This document shows, in pieces, positions 49,758-60,969 of a stretch of DNA of 64,000 nt. This DNA comes from Entophlyctis helioformis (lineage: Eukaryota > Chytridiomycota > Chytridiomycetes > Chytridiales > Chytriomycetaceae): positions 124,001-188,000 of the forward strand of contig JAHLKH010000029.1 of assembly GCA_025526915.1 (NCBI GenBank). The letters are read 5' to 3'. The notes under the pieces are model-generated. The model saw only the letters and a program-made list of their open reading frames with translations. It was not told the origin of the DNA and searched no databases. A program made the position numbers and the translations under genes. The stretch's first letter is position 1, and each line of letters starts with the position of its first letter.

Positions 49758-51190
49758 GTGATGTTTGCCTGTCACTGGCTTGCCCTTGTGAATGAAGTGA
49801 TTTATGGATGTGATCTGAGGGACTTCGTGATACTTGTGATTGGAAACAGAGGCGTTGCGATCCACTGGAGCAGGCATGTGGCGTGTTGGTTGAGGTGTGG
49901 GTGGGCGGGCATCCAACAAAGCAGCCAAGTACTGGTCCAGCAGATCAGCCTCTGAGCGGTACTTGCTGTGCTGTGGGCCGTGGCCGAGGTACGAGACCAC
50001 AAACGAGTGATGGCCGTTGCGAGCGACCTTGTGTCCAACAATCGCGTCAATCTCCCATTCAGCTGCTGCAGGGTCATCAGCAAAGGCGACTGCAGGCGGC
50101 TGAGCAGGCAGTGGCCGGCCTGGGAAAGCAGCGGCCGGATCGCGGTATGGCTTCAGCAGACGGACGTGGAACCACGGATGCAGACGATGCATGGTCGGGT
50201 GCAGAGCCAGCTTGCAGTTGAGACCATCCAGTGCGGCATTGACCTCTGTGATCGGGAATGGACCCAGCCAGTTGGGCAGGAACGCATTGGGGCGATGCGT
50301 GTCGGTGGGCCACCCAATGCCGGCGGCTTGCAGCATGACCATGTCGCCGACAGCATAGGCAGGAGCATCACGGCGGTGGCGGTCAGTGTTGCACTTCTGC
50401 TGTTCCTGTGCCTTGACCAGGTTGGCTGTGGCATCCACGCGAGCCTTGTCAATGGCAGCGAGCAGGTCGCGGACAGCAGGCGGCGACGATGCTGCCGGCT
50501 CGTGTGGCAGCGTGCGAGGCTCGAGACCAAAGGCGAGGAAGTACGGAGCATAGCCAGTCGATGCACTTGGAGCAGAGTTGAGGGCGTGGACAGCCGCATC
50601 GAGCATGTGCTCCCAGTTGCTGCCGCAGTGGTTGGCGTACTTGGACAGCAGGTCCTTGAGCGTGCGGATGGTGCGTTCGGACTGGCCGTCGGTCTCCTGG
50701 TGGCGGGCCGTTGCCATGACCTGCTCAATGTCCAGCGCCGCACAGAGCGCCGTCCAGAAGGCAGACAGGAAGCGAGCGTCGCGGTCCGACACGATAGACG
50801 ACGGCAGGCCGTGGCCAGCAAGCACCCATCGGTTGAGGAACAGCGCGGCAAGATCCTCGGCAGTCGCATCGCGTCGCGTCGGCACGCACTTGACAAGCTT
50901 TGTCAGGCGATCCACAATCACAAACACAGCGTCGTTGCCCTCGTCCGACATGGGCATGAAGGCAATGTCGCACGCCACAGACTGGAAGCGGTCGGCAGGG
51001 ATGGGCAGCGGGTGCAGCAGACCGGCAGGCGCCTGCGTCGACGAGTTGAACCGCTGGCAGGCGTCGCACGAGCCCACAAAGCGGCCGACCGACGCAGCCA
51101 TGTCCGGCCAGTAGTAGTGCGCACGCAGACGGCGAGCAGTACGAGCTTGTCCCTGGTGGCCAGCATGAGGCGAGCCGCACCACCACCGCC
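49758..51190 (-). mobile_element. chromovirus (Ty3/Gypsy) integrase relic with chromodomain
   Basis: The 3' part of an LTR-retrotransposon pol gene, truncated upstream: no protease, reverse transcriptase or RNase H is present. From the 5' side (about 51,170) it has the zinc motif HAGHQG...CDACQRF, then the integrase core with the catalytic acids in ACDIAFM, DRDARF and TDGQSERTIRTLKDLL. The GPFPITEVN region follows, and a chromodomain-like end (EWEIDAIVGHKVA, SFVVSYLGHGPQHSKYR) that marks chromoviruses. The frame is intact for about 1.4 kb, suggesting a fairly recent insertion or constraint. The open frame continues to 49,602, antisense to the end of the VWA-Hint gene. I see no LTRs. Confidence 0.85.
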
Positions 51191-51250
51191 TGGATCTGGC
51201 TCAACGTCGCTTTCCAGCCACCGCGTCCATCTTGCCCAACAGCACAACAA

Positions 51251-52140
51251 CCGCAATGTCTGCCAACAGCAGCACAGGCAGCAGCAAGGACAGTGAGCCA
51301 AACCTGTCTGGCAGCAGTCTCTGGACCAGCGTGCCTGCAGATGTCCAGCCAGCGACTCTCTCGGCGTCAGGCTCCTTTGCTCTGTTTGTCAATGGCATGC
51401 TCGACAGCGACAGCCGCCTGCTCGACGACGTCGTCCGTGTGCTGTGGCGAGACGCCATCACACTCGACTGGCAGGGCGACCTGCAGCTGCTGCCGGACGC
51501 ATGGCTCGGTTCTGACAGCCACGGCGGCTTGCTGCTCGTCAAGACACGCTCCATGTACCACCGTCTGCGAGCACGGTTGCCAGAGCAGGACAGCGACCAG
51601 CGCGAGTTCCTTGAGAGCATCAACTGCTACTCGGCCGGCGAGTTCAACACGCTGCCCATGGACGGCTGCCTCCTCCATGCTGCCCATGTGCAACGGCTGG
51701 TGGGATCTGCTCGACTGTCAGCATGCGTGCTCTTGGCTGGATGGCTATTGCTCATGGCTACACCGGCCTGCTGTGCCACCTTGTCAAGGAGCACGGCGTC
51801 GACCTTGAGCAGCACGACACTGTTGATGACTATGCGGCAATGGACAAGGCGGCTTGCAACGGCCATCTTGCCATTGCCAGATGCTGCACGAGGCAGGAAG
51901 CGCTGCCTGCACCACACGGCCATGGACCATGCTGCTGCCTGTGGGCATCTGGATGTGATCGTGTGGCTGCATCGGCACAGGACGGAAGGCTGCACTTGGC
52001 AGGCGATGGCGAATGCTGCCAAGCATGGCCATCTCGCGGTCGTTGAGTTCCTGCATCTCAACCTCGTGAAGGCGATGCTGACAGAGCGGCTTCGTGGGCG
52101 AGGAAGAAGGGCCACGCCACATTGCCGGCTGGCTGCATGA
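51251..52140 (+). pseudogene. ankyrin-repeat gene, broken by frameshifts
   Basis: Translation begins well (MSANSSTGSSKDS, then an F-box-like or N-terminal region with LWRDAITLDWQGDL). Ankyrin-like segments then appear in different frames: LGWMAIAHGYTGLLCHLVKE and DKAACNGHLAIA in one, TAMDHAAACGHLDVIVWLH and MANAAKHGHLAVVEFLHL in another. At least two one-base changes are needed to join them, one near 51,710 and one near 51,890, where TGCTGCACGAGG probably lost a C. No GT-AG introns explain both jumps. Divergent ankyrin proteins with this GHLxVxxWLH repeat form large families in chytrids and oomycetes. It is flanked by a retroelement relic and the pseudokinase gene. Confidence 0.6.
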
Positions 52141-52487
52141 GCATCCTCGCCATGAGCAGATCTGACGCAGGCGGCTGACAATACACTTGCAGTGCCGATC
52201 TGCCTGCCCACTTGCCAGCCAGAAGTGCATCTGGCAGTGGCTGTCCACCAATGCTCGCAGCAGACAGCCACACAGCCCCATCAGCAACGCGGGACCATCA
52301 GACTTGTGATGCGGCATGTGTTGCCGATGACCACTGGCTTGGACCGGCGGACTGAGTTGCCTTTGAAGACAACAACCAAACGCCTGGTGAGCGGCCGAGC
52401 TGTGTGGCATCTGGCGTCTGCAGGTTGCTGACGGTGCACTGGAGCAAGCCTTCACCAAGAGACCAAGAGATAGACCCAAGGACGACT
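52141..52487. other. spacer upstream of the pseudokinase-LRR gene, nothing recognised
   Basis: About 350 bases between the ankyrin pseudogene and the next start. No TATA box, repeat or gene stands out. Confidence 0.4.
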
Positions 52488-55400
52488 ATGACCGTCAGCC
52501 CCAACAACAGCCCGCCAGACGGACCGACGCCGCCAGCGTCGTCTCGTCCCAGCACTGCTCCAAGTGTGGTCGCCATCACCACGCCGCCTCGAGCCATCGC
52601 TGCTCCAAGTGTGGCCGCCAGCAGCAGCAAGAGCAAGCTGAGCAAGTGGTACGACCGCCTCGCTTGCGGCAGTGAGCTCGACATTGGCCAGCAGGCGGCT
52701 CCTGCCAAGAGCGCCTCGTCCTCTGTCTTGGCCGTTGAAGATGACGAGCAGCGATCCGCTCCTCCAAGAGGTGTGCCAATCAGCAGTGCCGTTGTGGCTG
52801 CAAGCGATTCCAACAAGGTGTGGCCGTGCACACACTGCTGCCGCTGCTGCTGCTGCTGCTGCTGCTGTCTTGCGACCCACACAGACTGACAATGCTGACG
52901 ATCCCTGCAGTTCCAGCGCCAGTTGCTCATGATCCTAAGGAACGAGATGCAGTCGGTCGAGTCGATGGATCTTTCCAAGCCGACGATCTGGTCAGTGCCA
53001 TCAACGGCATGCCAGCAGGCTGTTCGAGCTGCAGAGCCAGATCCTCGAGGAAGCCCGTTCTGCTGCCGCCGTCGCTGAAGACGACTCGCAGGCCCAGGCT
53101 GCCAAGTCAGCCATGGCAGATGCCGCCTTTGAAGAGCTCAAGAGCGTTCTCGGATCGGCACTTGAGGGCCATGAGGCACTCACGACCGCCTGCAACTCGT
53201 TCCTCAAGAAAGTTGGCGAGGACGAGGTTGCCTTTGACACGGCCACCGTCTCCAACATCGCCACGCTGTCGTCGTCCGTCGTCGAGTTTGTCGACATGAT
53301 CCGCAAGGCTCCCAAGAAGACCGACGGCAGCAGCGTCAAGGCCGTCACGCGCTTCCTCGCCACCAACGGTCTCGAAGTCGCCTCGACCGTCATCTCTGCT
53401 GCCAAGGCTGCATCGCACTTTGTGCCGATCCCAGGCATTGCTGTCGCCATTGGCATCATCGACAACATCCTCGCCAACGTCAAGGACGGCATGGACAGCA
53501 TTGGCGGTCTGAAGAGCTTCCTGGCCGACCTCAAGGAACTTAAGGCGATCCTTGCACCCATGGCCAACCAGTGGTTCTCTGCCGATGTGCGCGGCAAGTG
53601 CGCCGAGCTGGTGGATCTGCTCAAGCAAGTTCAGGCATCTATCGAGGTTGGCACCAGCACAACGGGCAGCTGGTTCGAGTTTTTGACTGGATCCAAGAGG
53701 GCCGAGGTCGAAGCCCAGATGGCTGGATACAGGAGCCGTCTTGCCAAGATCAAGGAGGTGTGTGACGATCGCTTTGCTCTCATGGATCTGTGCACTTGGC
53801 TGACTGACACACTTCACCCACCAGCTGATCTCGCTCGCCATGCAAGTGGACTCTGCTGTCATGCTCATGCACACGGCCAAGAAACTCAACCTGATCGACA
53901 CCAAGACGGACAAGATCCTGCAGTGCGTGTTGCTGCCAGTGGCTGCCACCACCACACCATGCCCATCCACTGACACGCGACGCACTGCAGATTCCTGCGT
54001 CCACGTGCTCTCCACCTTCGCCACAACGACTTTCTCATCTCAGCCGTCCCTGAAGACTCCAAGGGCACATTCATGGTGTACAAGGCCAAGATGGATGGCA
54101 GCGAGATCATCGTCAAGGAGTTCAAGCACAGCCTAGACGATGCTTTGTGCACCACTATCGAGCACGAGGCACGCCAGTGGTTCAAGCTCAGTCACGCCAA
54201 CCTGCTGCCCATCACAGGCATCTGTCTCAAGGGCAAGGACGACAGGAAGCCATTCATTGCCATGCCATACATGGACTGCGATCTCGAGTCGTACTTGGCT
54301 GCCCATCCTGATCTTAGTGTACACGAGCGTTTACTCATTCTGGCTTGTATTGCGCGTGGCCTCAAGTACCTGCACGTGTACGCACCTGGCGCACCTGTTG
54401 TCCACTGCAGTCTCTCCATGAGCCGCATCCATCTCGGTCAGTCGACCGTCTTTCTGTTGCTGCTGATGCCAACTGGCAGGTTACTCACACAAAGTCTTGA
54501 TGACAGACTCCAAGGGCATCAAGGTCAAGATCAGTGTCGGCATGCAGTCTATTCGCGCCTTGGCTGGATCCATCCACAGCACCAGTGATGCCAAGTACAT
54601 GGCACCTGAAGCCAAAGCAAGAGGAATTGGACAAGGCAACAATACCAGCATCGGCAACCCTCAAGACCAGTCAATGGACAAGGCGGATGAACAGCAGAGG
54701 CTTCAACCGTCAGTTGATGTCTATTCGTTTGGCGTCCTTGCTCAGGATGTCTTGGCACAGGCAGCCAACCAACTCCAGCGACCAGACAACACCAGTGCCG
54801 ATGTGTGGCAGAGTCTGCAGGATACTCTCAAGACCTGCTGCAACATCAAGCCTGCTGATCGCCCTGACATTTTCACAATTGTCAAGGCATTGGCCATGGC
54901 AACCAGGCCAGTTGATGGTATGCCATTGTTCATGCTCTGTTCATCCACTAGCAGTCTGCTCACTTTTTTGTGTTCAAATGACAGGTGGTGCTGTCAAGTT
55001 GGAAGATGGAGCATCTGATCTCGAAATCCTGTGTGCCATCTTCCCAGAGTGGGCCAAGGACAGTGAGATCACAGTCAACTCTGAGCGTCCAACAGGCGAG
55101 CTGATGAACCTCTATGATACACATGCCAAACGCATCACTCCAAAGTGGCAGCTGGAGTGGGATGAGCAGCATAACTTGACTGCCCTGTAAGTATTGCTGT
55201 CTGCATGCTGGTTGACAAGTGACTGATGCACCAAACATTGCTATGGGCAAACAGGCGGTTGACTGGTTGCAGTCTGTCTGGCAACATTCCCAAGGACATT
55301 GGACGCCTGAGGATGCTCAAGGAGCTGTGGCTTGACCAGAATGAGCTTGATGGTGAAATCCCACCAAGCATCTGCCAGCTGACCAAGTTGACATCATTGT

Positions 55401-58365
55401 GAGCATGCATCTTGATGGCCAGCTGGATGTGGCATCCTGGCTGACATTGAGCAACAGGCGGCTTGGACAAAACAACCTGCAAGGATCTGTGCCACACTTT
55501 ATCTTCAAGCTGGAACATCTTGATGAGCTGTGAGTTGTGTGTGCCTATGGCTGCTGTGGTGAAAGTGACTGACATTGAGTGCAATCCATAGTGACATTGC
55601 TGATAACCAGATCACAAAGTTGCCAGCATCCATTAGCAGACTCACTCAACTCAAAACACTGTGAGTACCATGCATTGTCTGGCTTGAACTGGCAATCACT
55701 GATATCCTCAAAGCAATGTGTACAACAACCAGATCTCAGAGCTCCCAGAGACCATTGCCAATCTAACCAGTCTGACAAAGCTGTAAGGATTGTGCTGCTC
55801 TGCCTTGGTTGGCTTGATATGAACATGGCTGACCCTGATTGGACAGGCTGATTGGAGGCAAGGCAATTGGTGACATCTCTGCCATTGGCAAGATGATCAA
55901 TCTGACAGAGCTGTATGTTGACTTTCATTTACTGCAGATGAATGTGGCAGCTGACAGACAGTCACTTGTAGGAGGATTACAAAGAGCCAGCTTGCAATGC
56001 TTCCAGGAACCATTGGTGATCTGGCTGACTTGGAAATACTGTGAGTTGGTTGTGACTATTGTAACATGGGTTGATTCTGATGCTTGATATGATGGGAAAC
56101 AGAGACCTTTCAGGAAATCAACTGAAGGAGGTGCCAAGCTGCATTTACAAGCTGAGGAATCTGACAAGGCTGTAAGTACTGTATTGTCTCTTGTACCTAT
56201 TTGCAGGTAGACTGACTTGATGGATGCAGGAACATGTCCAACAACCAGCTGTCAGGAAGCATTCCAAGTGAACTTGGCAATCTGGCCAATCTGACTCAGC
56301 TGTAAGCATTGTACAGTCTCATGTGACTGCTTGCAGATTGACTGACATGTTGATGATTGCAGGGCTCTTCACAACAACAAACTGGAGGGACTTTTTCCAC
56401 CTGAACTGGGCAATCTCGTCAATCTGATTGGACTGTAAGCATTGCACTGTCTTGTGTGACTGCCTACAGATGGGCTGACTTGATGATTGCAGGGGTCTTT
56501 CCAAAAACCAGTTGTCAGGAAGCATTCCAGCTGAGCTTGGTAATCTTATCAGCCTTACTTATTTGTAAGTCATTGCATTTTCTGATGTATCTGTTTGCAG
56601 ATGGACTGACTTGCTGGTTGCAGGAATCTATACAACAACCGGCTGTCAGGAGGAATACCTGCTGAGCTGGGCAATCTGATCAATCTGACTCAGCTGTTAG
56701 TATTGCTTGGTAGTTATGTGTGACATTTCAGATGGACTGACTTGATGATTTCAGGCGTCTCAACAAAAACCAGTTGTCAGGAAGCATCCCAGCTGAGCTT
56801 GGCAATCTGGTCAATCTGGTGTATTTGTAAGTCATTCCACTGCCTCATGTACCTGCTTGCAGACAGACTGACTTGATGAATGCAGGGGTATTGCTGAAAA
56901 TCAACTGTCAGGAAGCATTCCAACTGAGCTGGGCAAACTAGTCAATCTGACTGAGTTGTAAGCATTGCATTGACTTGTGTGAATGTTTGCAGATGGACTG
57001 ACCAAATGATTGTAGGAATCTTTCCAAAAACCAACTGGAAGGAAACATCCCAACTGAACTGGGCAATCTGATGAATCTGAATCAGCTGTAAGCATTGCAT
57101 TGTCTCATGTATCTGTTTGCAGATGGACTGACTTGATGAATGCAGGAATCTCTACAACAACCAGTTGTCAGGAAGCATCCCAGCTGAGCTTGGCAATCTG
57201 GTCAATCTGACTTTTTTGTAAGCATTTCACTGTCTTGTGTGTCTGCTTGCAGATAGACTGACTTGATGATTGCAGGGGCCTATGGAATAACCAACTGAAG
57301 GGAAGCATTCCAACCAGGCTGGACAATCTGGTCAATCTGACAAACCTGTAAGCATCCTGTTGGCTTGCATGACTGCCTGCAGATGCACTGACTTGATGAT
57401 TGAAGGGGGCTTTCCAAAAACCAGCTGAAAGGCAAGATTCCAGTTGAACTGGGCAATCTTGTCAACCTGACTTATTTGTAAGTCACTGCATTGCTATGTG
57501 AACAGTTTCAGATGGACTGAATCAATGATGGAAGGAACCTCTACAAGAACCAGCTTTCAGGAGGCATCCCAACTGAACTTGGCAAACTGGTCAATCTGAC
57601 TCATTTGTAAGTCATTTCACTTTCTCATGTGCCTGTTTGCAGATGAACTGACATGGTTATTGCAGGCGTCTTGACAACAACCAGCTGTCAGGAGGCATCC
57701 CAACTGAACTTGGCAAACTGGTCAATCTGACCCATCTGTAAGTCATTGCACTGTCATGTATTTGCTTGCAGATGGACTGACTTGTTGATTGCAGGTGTCT
57801 CAACAAAAACCAGCTGTCAGGAGGCATCCCAACTGAACTTGGCAAACTGGTCAATTTGACTGAGCTGTAAGTATGTTAGCATCTCATGTGACTGCCTGCA
57901 GATGGGCTTACCAAATGATTGCAGGAGTCTTTCCAAAAACCAGCTTTCAGGAAGCATCCCACCAGAAATGGGCAATCTGGTCAATTTGACTGAGCTGTAA
58001 GTATGTTAGCATCTCATGTGACTGCCTGCAGATGGGCTTACCAAATGATTGCAGGAGTCTTTCCAAAAACCAGTTGTCAGGAAGCATCCCACCAGAAATG
58101 GGCAATCTGGTCAATTTGACTGAGTTGTAAGAATTGCATTATCTCATGTGCCTGATTGCAGATTGACTGACTTGATGATTGCAGGGGTCTCAACAACAAT
58201 CAACTGTCAGGAAGCATTCCAACTGAGCTTGGCAACCTGGTCAATCTGACTGAGCTGTAAGGGTACATGATCTCATGCGACAACCAGCATATGGACTAAA
58301 TCAATGATTGCAGGGGTATTGCTGAAAACCAACTGTCAGGAAGCATTCCAACTGAGCTGGTGTAG
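52488..58365 (+). CDS. HeLo/MLKL-like helical domain - pseudokinase - leucine-rich repeat protein
   Basis: 31 exons join in phase to 1,359 residues. Exons 1-8: 52488-52817, 52911-52990, 53019-53757, 53825-53922, 53991-54436, 54495-54917, 54985-55186, 55255-55398. Residues 1-110 are Ser/Pro-rich. Residues about 150-410 are helical with a hydrophobic core (FVPIPGIAVAIGIIDNIL), resembling the HeLo/MLKL N-terminal bundle found before kinases in fungi. Residues about 417-715 are kinase-like: the VAIK lysine is kept (IIVKEF), but HRD reads HCS (VVHCSLSMSRI) and DFG is lost (KVKISVGM), so it is a pseudokinase; YMAPE is kept. After a linker, 24 plant-type LRRs of 22-24 residues follow, with a truncated 25th ending ELV and a stop. 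The second intron would be only 25-28 nt. No signal peptide or membrane span is seen, so the protein is probably intracellular. Confidence 0.82.
55255..58365 (+). repeat. tandem LRR exon-intron array
   Basis: One exon of 144 nt (two LRRs) is followed by single-LRR exons: one of 72 nt (55458-55529), five of 66-69 nt, then sixteen of 72 nt from 56230 to about 58,257. A partial exon (58314-58365) ends the array. All introns are phase 2 (they split a leucine codon CT|G or TT|G), so units can be gained or lost without frameshift. From 56,230 on the units repeat every 127-133 bases. The introns, about 57-60 nt, are also alike, usually ending in a form of ACTTGATGATTGCAG. The protein consensus is LxxNQLSGSIPTELGNLVNLT, the plant-type LRR. 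Confidence 0.93.
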
Positions 58366-58859
58366 GGACCCAGCGTAGGTTGCATGATTGCCTATTGATG
58401 TCAATCTGCCTTTCCTGCACAAGGTTTCACCAGCTCTCCTCAACCTTCTGTGCAGGTGGGTCCAAATCCATCCCCTCTGATGCCAATGAACTCATCCTCT
58501 GTGCAGTCTTACCTGCTACCAACCCACTACCCTTTCAGGAGAGAGCTGCACCCAAGACGGTTGTTGTAATGTTGCTCTGCTGAAAGGGTAGTGGGTCAGA
58601 AGCAGGTAAGACTGCACAGAATGAAAGTACCAGAACAAGGGCTGATAGTAAGGGGTTTTTCAATCATTGAGTTAAGATTTGAAAGGGAAGAGAGTCGGTG
58701 GCAGATAAGACTGCACAGATGGTTGAGTTCATTGGGGTACCAGTGGGATGGAGGAGGCACAGACCTGCACAGATGGTTGAGGAGAGCTGGGGAAACCTTG
58801 TGCAGGAAAGGCAGATTGGTGTCAATGGGCAATCATGTGACCCAGACTTGATCCTTACA
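58361..58859. mobile_element. 0.5-kb foldback/MITE-like inverted-repeat element
   Basis: The two ends are inverted copies of each other: TGTAGGGACCCAG at 58361 and, read on the other strand from 58859, TGTAAGGATC. Beyond this the arms match closely for about 85 bases (ATTGCC..., CAATCTGCCTTTCCTGCACA, AGCTCTCCTCAACC) and again around GTGCAGTCTTACCTGC. A shorter internal copy of part of the arm lies near 58,586-58,630. No transposase is encoded. I see no obvious target-site duplication. It interrupts the last LRR exon and supplies that gene's TAG stop (58363-58365). Confidence 0.75.
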
Positions 58860-59256
58860 AGATTCAAGTAAAACACCAAAACGCCATAAGAACCTAATGA
58901 AAGTTCCAGAACAAGGGCTGGTAGTAATAGATTTCAATCGTTAAGTTAAGATCCTAGTAAAACACCAAAATGCCATAAGAACCCAACGACCGTGGATACA
59001 GGCCGTTGACACTTCCTGTAACTGTCCTCGTCGAGAGCGGCTGGCCGTCTGGTGGCAGAGGGGCAGTGAGTATACAGGCTTACGGCTGGATACAACTTCA
59101 TTGAGACTCAGGCACAGACCTGGTGGCAGAGGGGCAGTGAGTATACAGGCTTACAGCTGGATACAACTACAACAACAGGGCCAAGCCAAGTCCGGGCGAG
59201 GCGCGTCCAGATCAATGCCAGCAGGTCACGTGACCACGGGACTGCGGCGGCATCCG
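58860..59256. repeat. short direct repeats between mobile elements
   Basis: Two direct duplications are visible. AAAACACCAAAACGCCATAA occurs at about 58,869 and again, with one change, at about 58,962. A 47-bp block starting GGTGGCAGAGGGGCAGTGAG occurs at about 59,051 and 59,119. No gene is seen. These may be remnants of element ends. Confidence 0.6.
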
Positions 59257-60275
59257 TTACACTCCCCCCAGCGTAGACAGCCACTTATAAGAAAGAAGAG
59301 TGGATGAACAGCGACTAGGAGGATGCAGGGGCGTTGCACACACGAGAGGCAGAAGTGCGGGCAACAATGGACGCATAGGACACAGGACGGGGAACCGTGC
59401 GCTCAGAGCAACGAGGTGGGGCGGGATGGTTGAGAGGGGGAAGAGAAGAGAGAGAGAAGGAAGGAGGAGAAGAGGGAGGAGGGAGAGGAGGGAAGGATGG
59501 AGAGAGAGAGAGGGAGATGCAGGTGCAGCAGGTGCGATCGGCTTGTCAGCCGGAGCAGGTGCCGCGGGCGTGGCTGCAGACGGAGCAGGGGCCACTGGTG
59601 CAGGAGCAGGCGCAGTGCGCTTGCGGCGAGAGGGCTTGGATGCCTTGGGCTGCGTGGGAGCAGGCGCCGCGGCTGGAGCAGGAGCAGCCGGTGCAGGAGC
59701 AGCCGGAGCAGGAGCCGCGCGCGTGGGCTGAGCCGGTTTGGACGCCTTGCCCTTAGGCGCCTTGGTCGGCCGAGCATGGAACGCCTTGACGAGGTCCTGG
59801 GCCTTGTGCATGTCGGCGGCTGGGACCCATGTGTTGTCGTCGGCTGGATAACCGACCCACTTGACCAGATACTCGATCTTGCCGCAATAAGTGCGCGAGT
59901 CAACGATCCGCTCGACCTCGTAGTTGTCCGACGTGCCGTCGTCGGCGTGGTACTCGGGGTCAGGCCGGGAGGGCACATCCTTGCGGCCGGTGGGCGCAGA
60001 CAGGGGGTCGACATATGGGCAGATCCGGTCGGCATGGAACACGTTGTGGACGCGGTGCAGCGAGGCAGGCAGCGCAAGCGTGTAGTTGAGGCCAAATTCA
60101 CCAGAGTCCAGGCTGGTGATGGCAAAGGGGCCGAGCCACTTGGCGGCCGTGAGCGGCGGGCGGTGCAAGTCCGCCGGCCAGGAGATGCCCTCAGCGTTGA
60201 GGAGCACCATGTCGCCGACCTTGTACGCAGGGTGACGGCAGCGACGCTTGTTTGCCTGAAACCATTGGGCCCAGT
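59257..60275 (-). mobile_element. second chromovirus integrase relic, C-terminal part with chromodomain
   Basis: The 5'-truncated end of a Ty3/Gypsy pol gene. From about 60,270 on the minus strand: NKRRCRHPAYKVGDMVLLNA (post-core GPY/F-like region), KWLGPFAITSLDSGEFGLNY, HNVFHADRICPYVDPL, and then a good chromodomain (YEVERIVDSRTYCGKIEYLV, KWVGYPADDNTWVPAADM). A Pro/Ala repeat tail follows. The catalytic core is absent. It belongs to a different chromovirus lineage from the relic at 49.8-51.2 kb: the chromodomain is canonical here and degenerate there. Confidence 0.85.
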
Positions 60276-60593
60276 GACGCCCCCAAATCCACACAATCAT
60301 CCCAGTTGGAATCACTCGAAAAATCACTCCAAAAATCATCTGAGATCTGTGCAATCATTCCAAAAATCACTCGAGTTTTGCTCTGCTTGAACTGCGACTT
60401 CCTGCAACCCACACACTGGCTGTTAGGGACAGTTAGGGACAAGGACGTGGGAACGCACAGCACCAGTACTGTTAGGGCCGTCTACCAATGCTCTTTCTGG
60501 TGCACAAAGTCTCATCTTGCTGCCTTGCCTACAAACGTCGCTGTCCCAAGCCAAACTGGAGGCCTTGGCCGTCGCCATCTGTTCTGCACTTCA

Positions 60594-60896
60594 GTCGAGT
60601 GATTCAGTCGAGTGATGGGATCATCCCAATCTCGAGTGATTCAGTCGAGTGATGGATCATCCCAATCTCGAGTGATTCAGTCGAGTGATGGATCATCCCA
60701 ATCTCGAGTGATTCAGTCGAGTGATGGGATCATCCCAATCTCGAGTGATTCAGTCGAGTGATGGACCATCCCAATCTCGAGTGATTCAGTCGAGTGATGG
60801 ATCATCCCAATCTCGAGTGATTCAGTCGAGTGATGGATCATCCCAATCTCGAGTGATTCAGTCGAGTGATGGATCATCCCAATCTCGAGTGATTCC
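60594..60896. repeat. 36-bp minisatellite, about eight copies
   Basis: A unit of 36-37 bases beginning TCGAGTGATTCAGTCGAGTG and ending ATCATCCCAATC is repeated about eight times with almost no change; a few copies have one extra G. It begins where single-copy sequence ends near 60,590. The continuous frame through it is a by-product. Confidence 0.93.
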
Positions 60897-60969
60897 AGCC
60901 ATCCCTCGAGATTGGGGCGGTCATTCATGCGAGTTTCCCCTCATTGAACCAACCTACCTGCTTGCTCCA

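Noticed and set aside
49758..51190. A host gene for a DNA-binding integrase-like protein
   Set aside because: The order of zinc motif, DDE core and chromodomain is that of retroelement pol, it is truncated at the 5' side, and a second relic of the same class lies nearby.
54073..54900. Active protein kinase
   Set aside because: The catalytic Asp of HRD and the Asp of DFG are both replaced, with no sign of a frameshift there, so activity is unlikely.
55255..58365. Regularly spaced repeats of about 130 bases resembling a CRISPR array
   Set aside because: The repeated part is a coding exon with splice sites, the spacing parts are related introns, and the context is eukaryotic.
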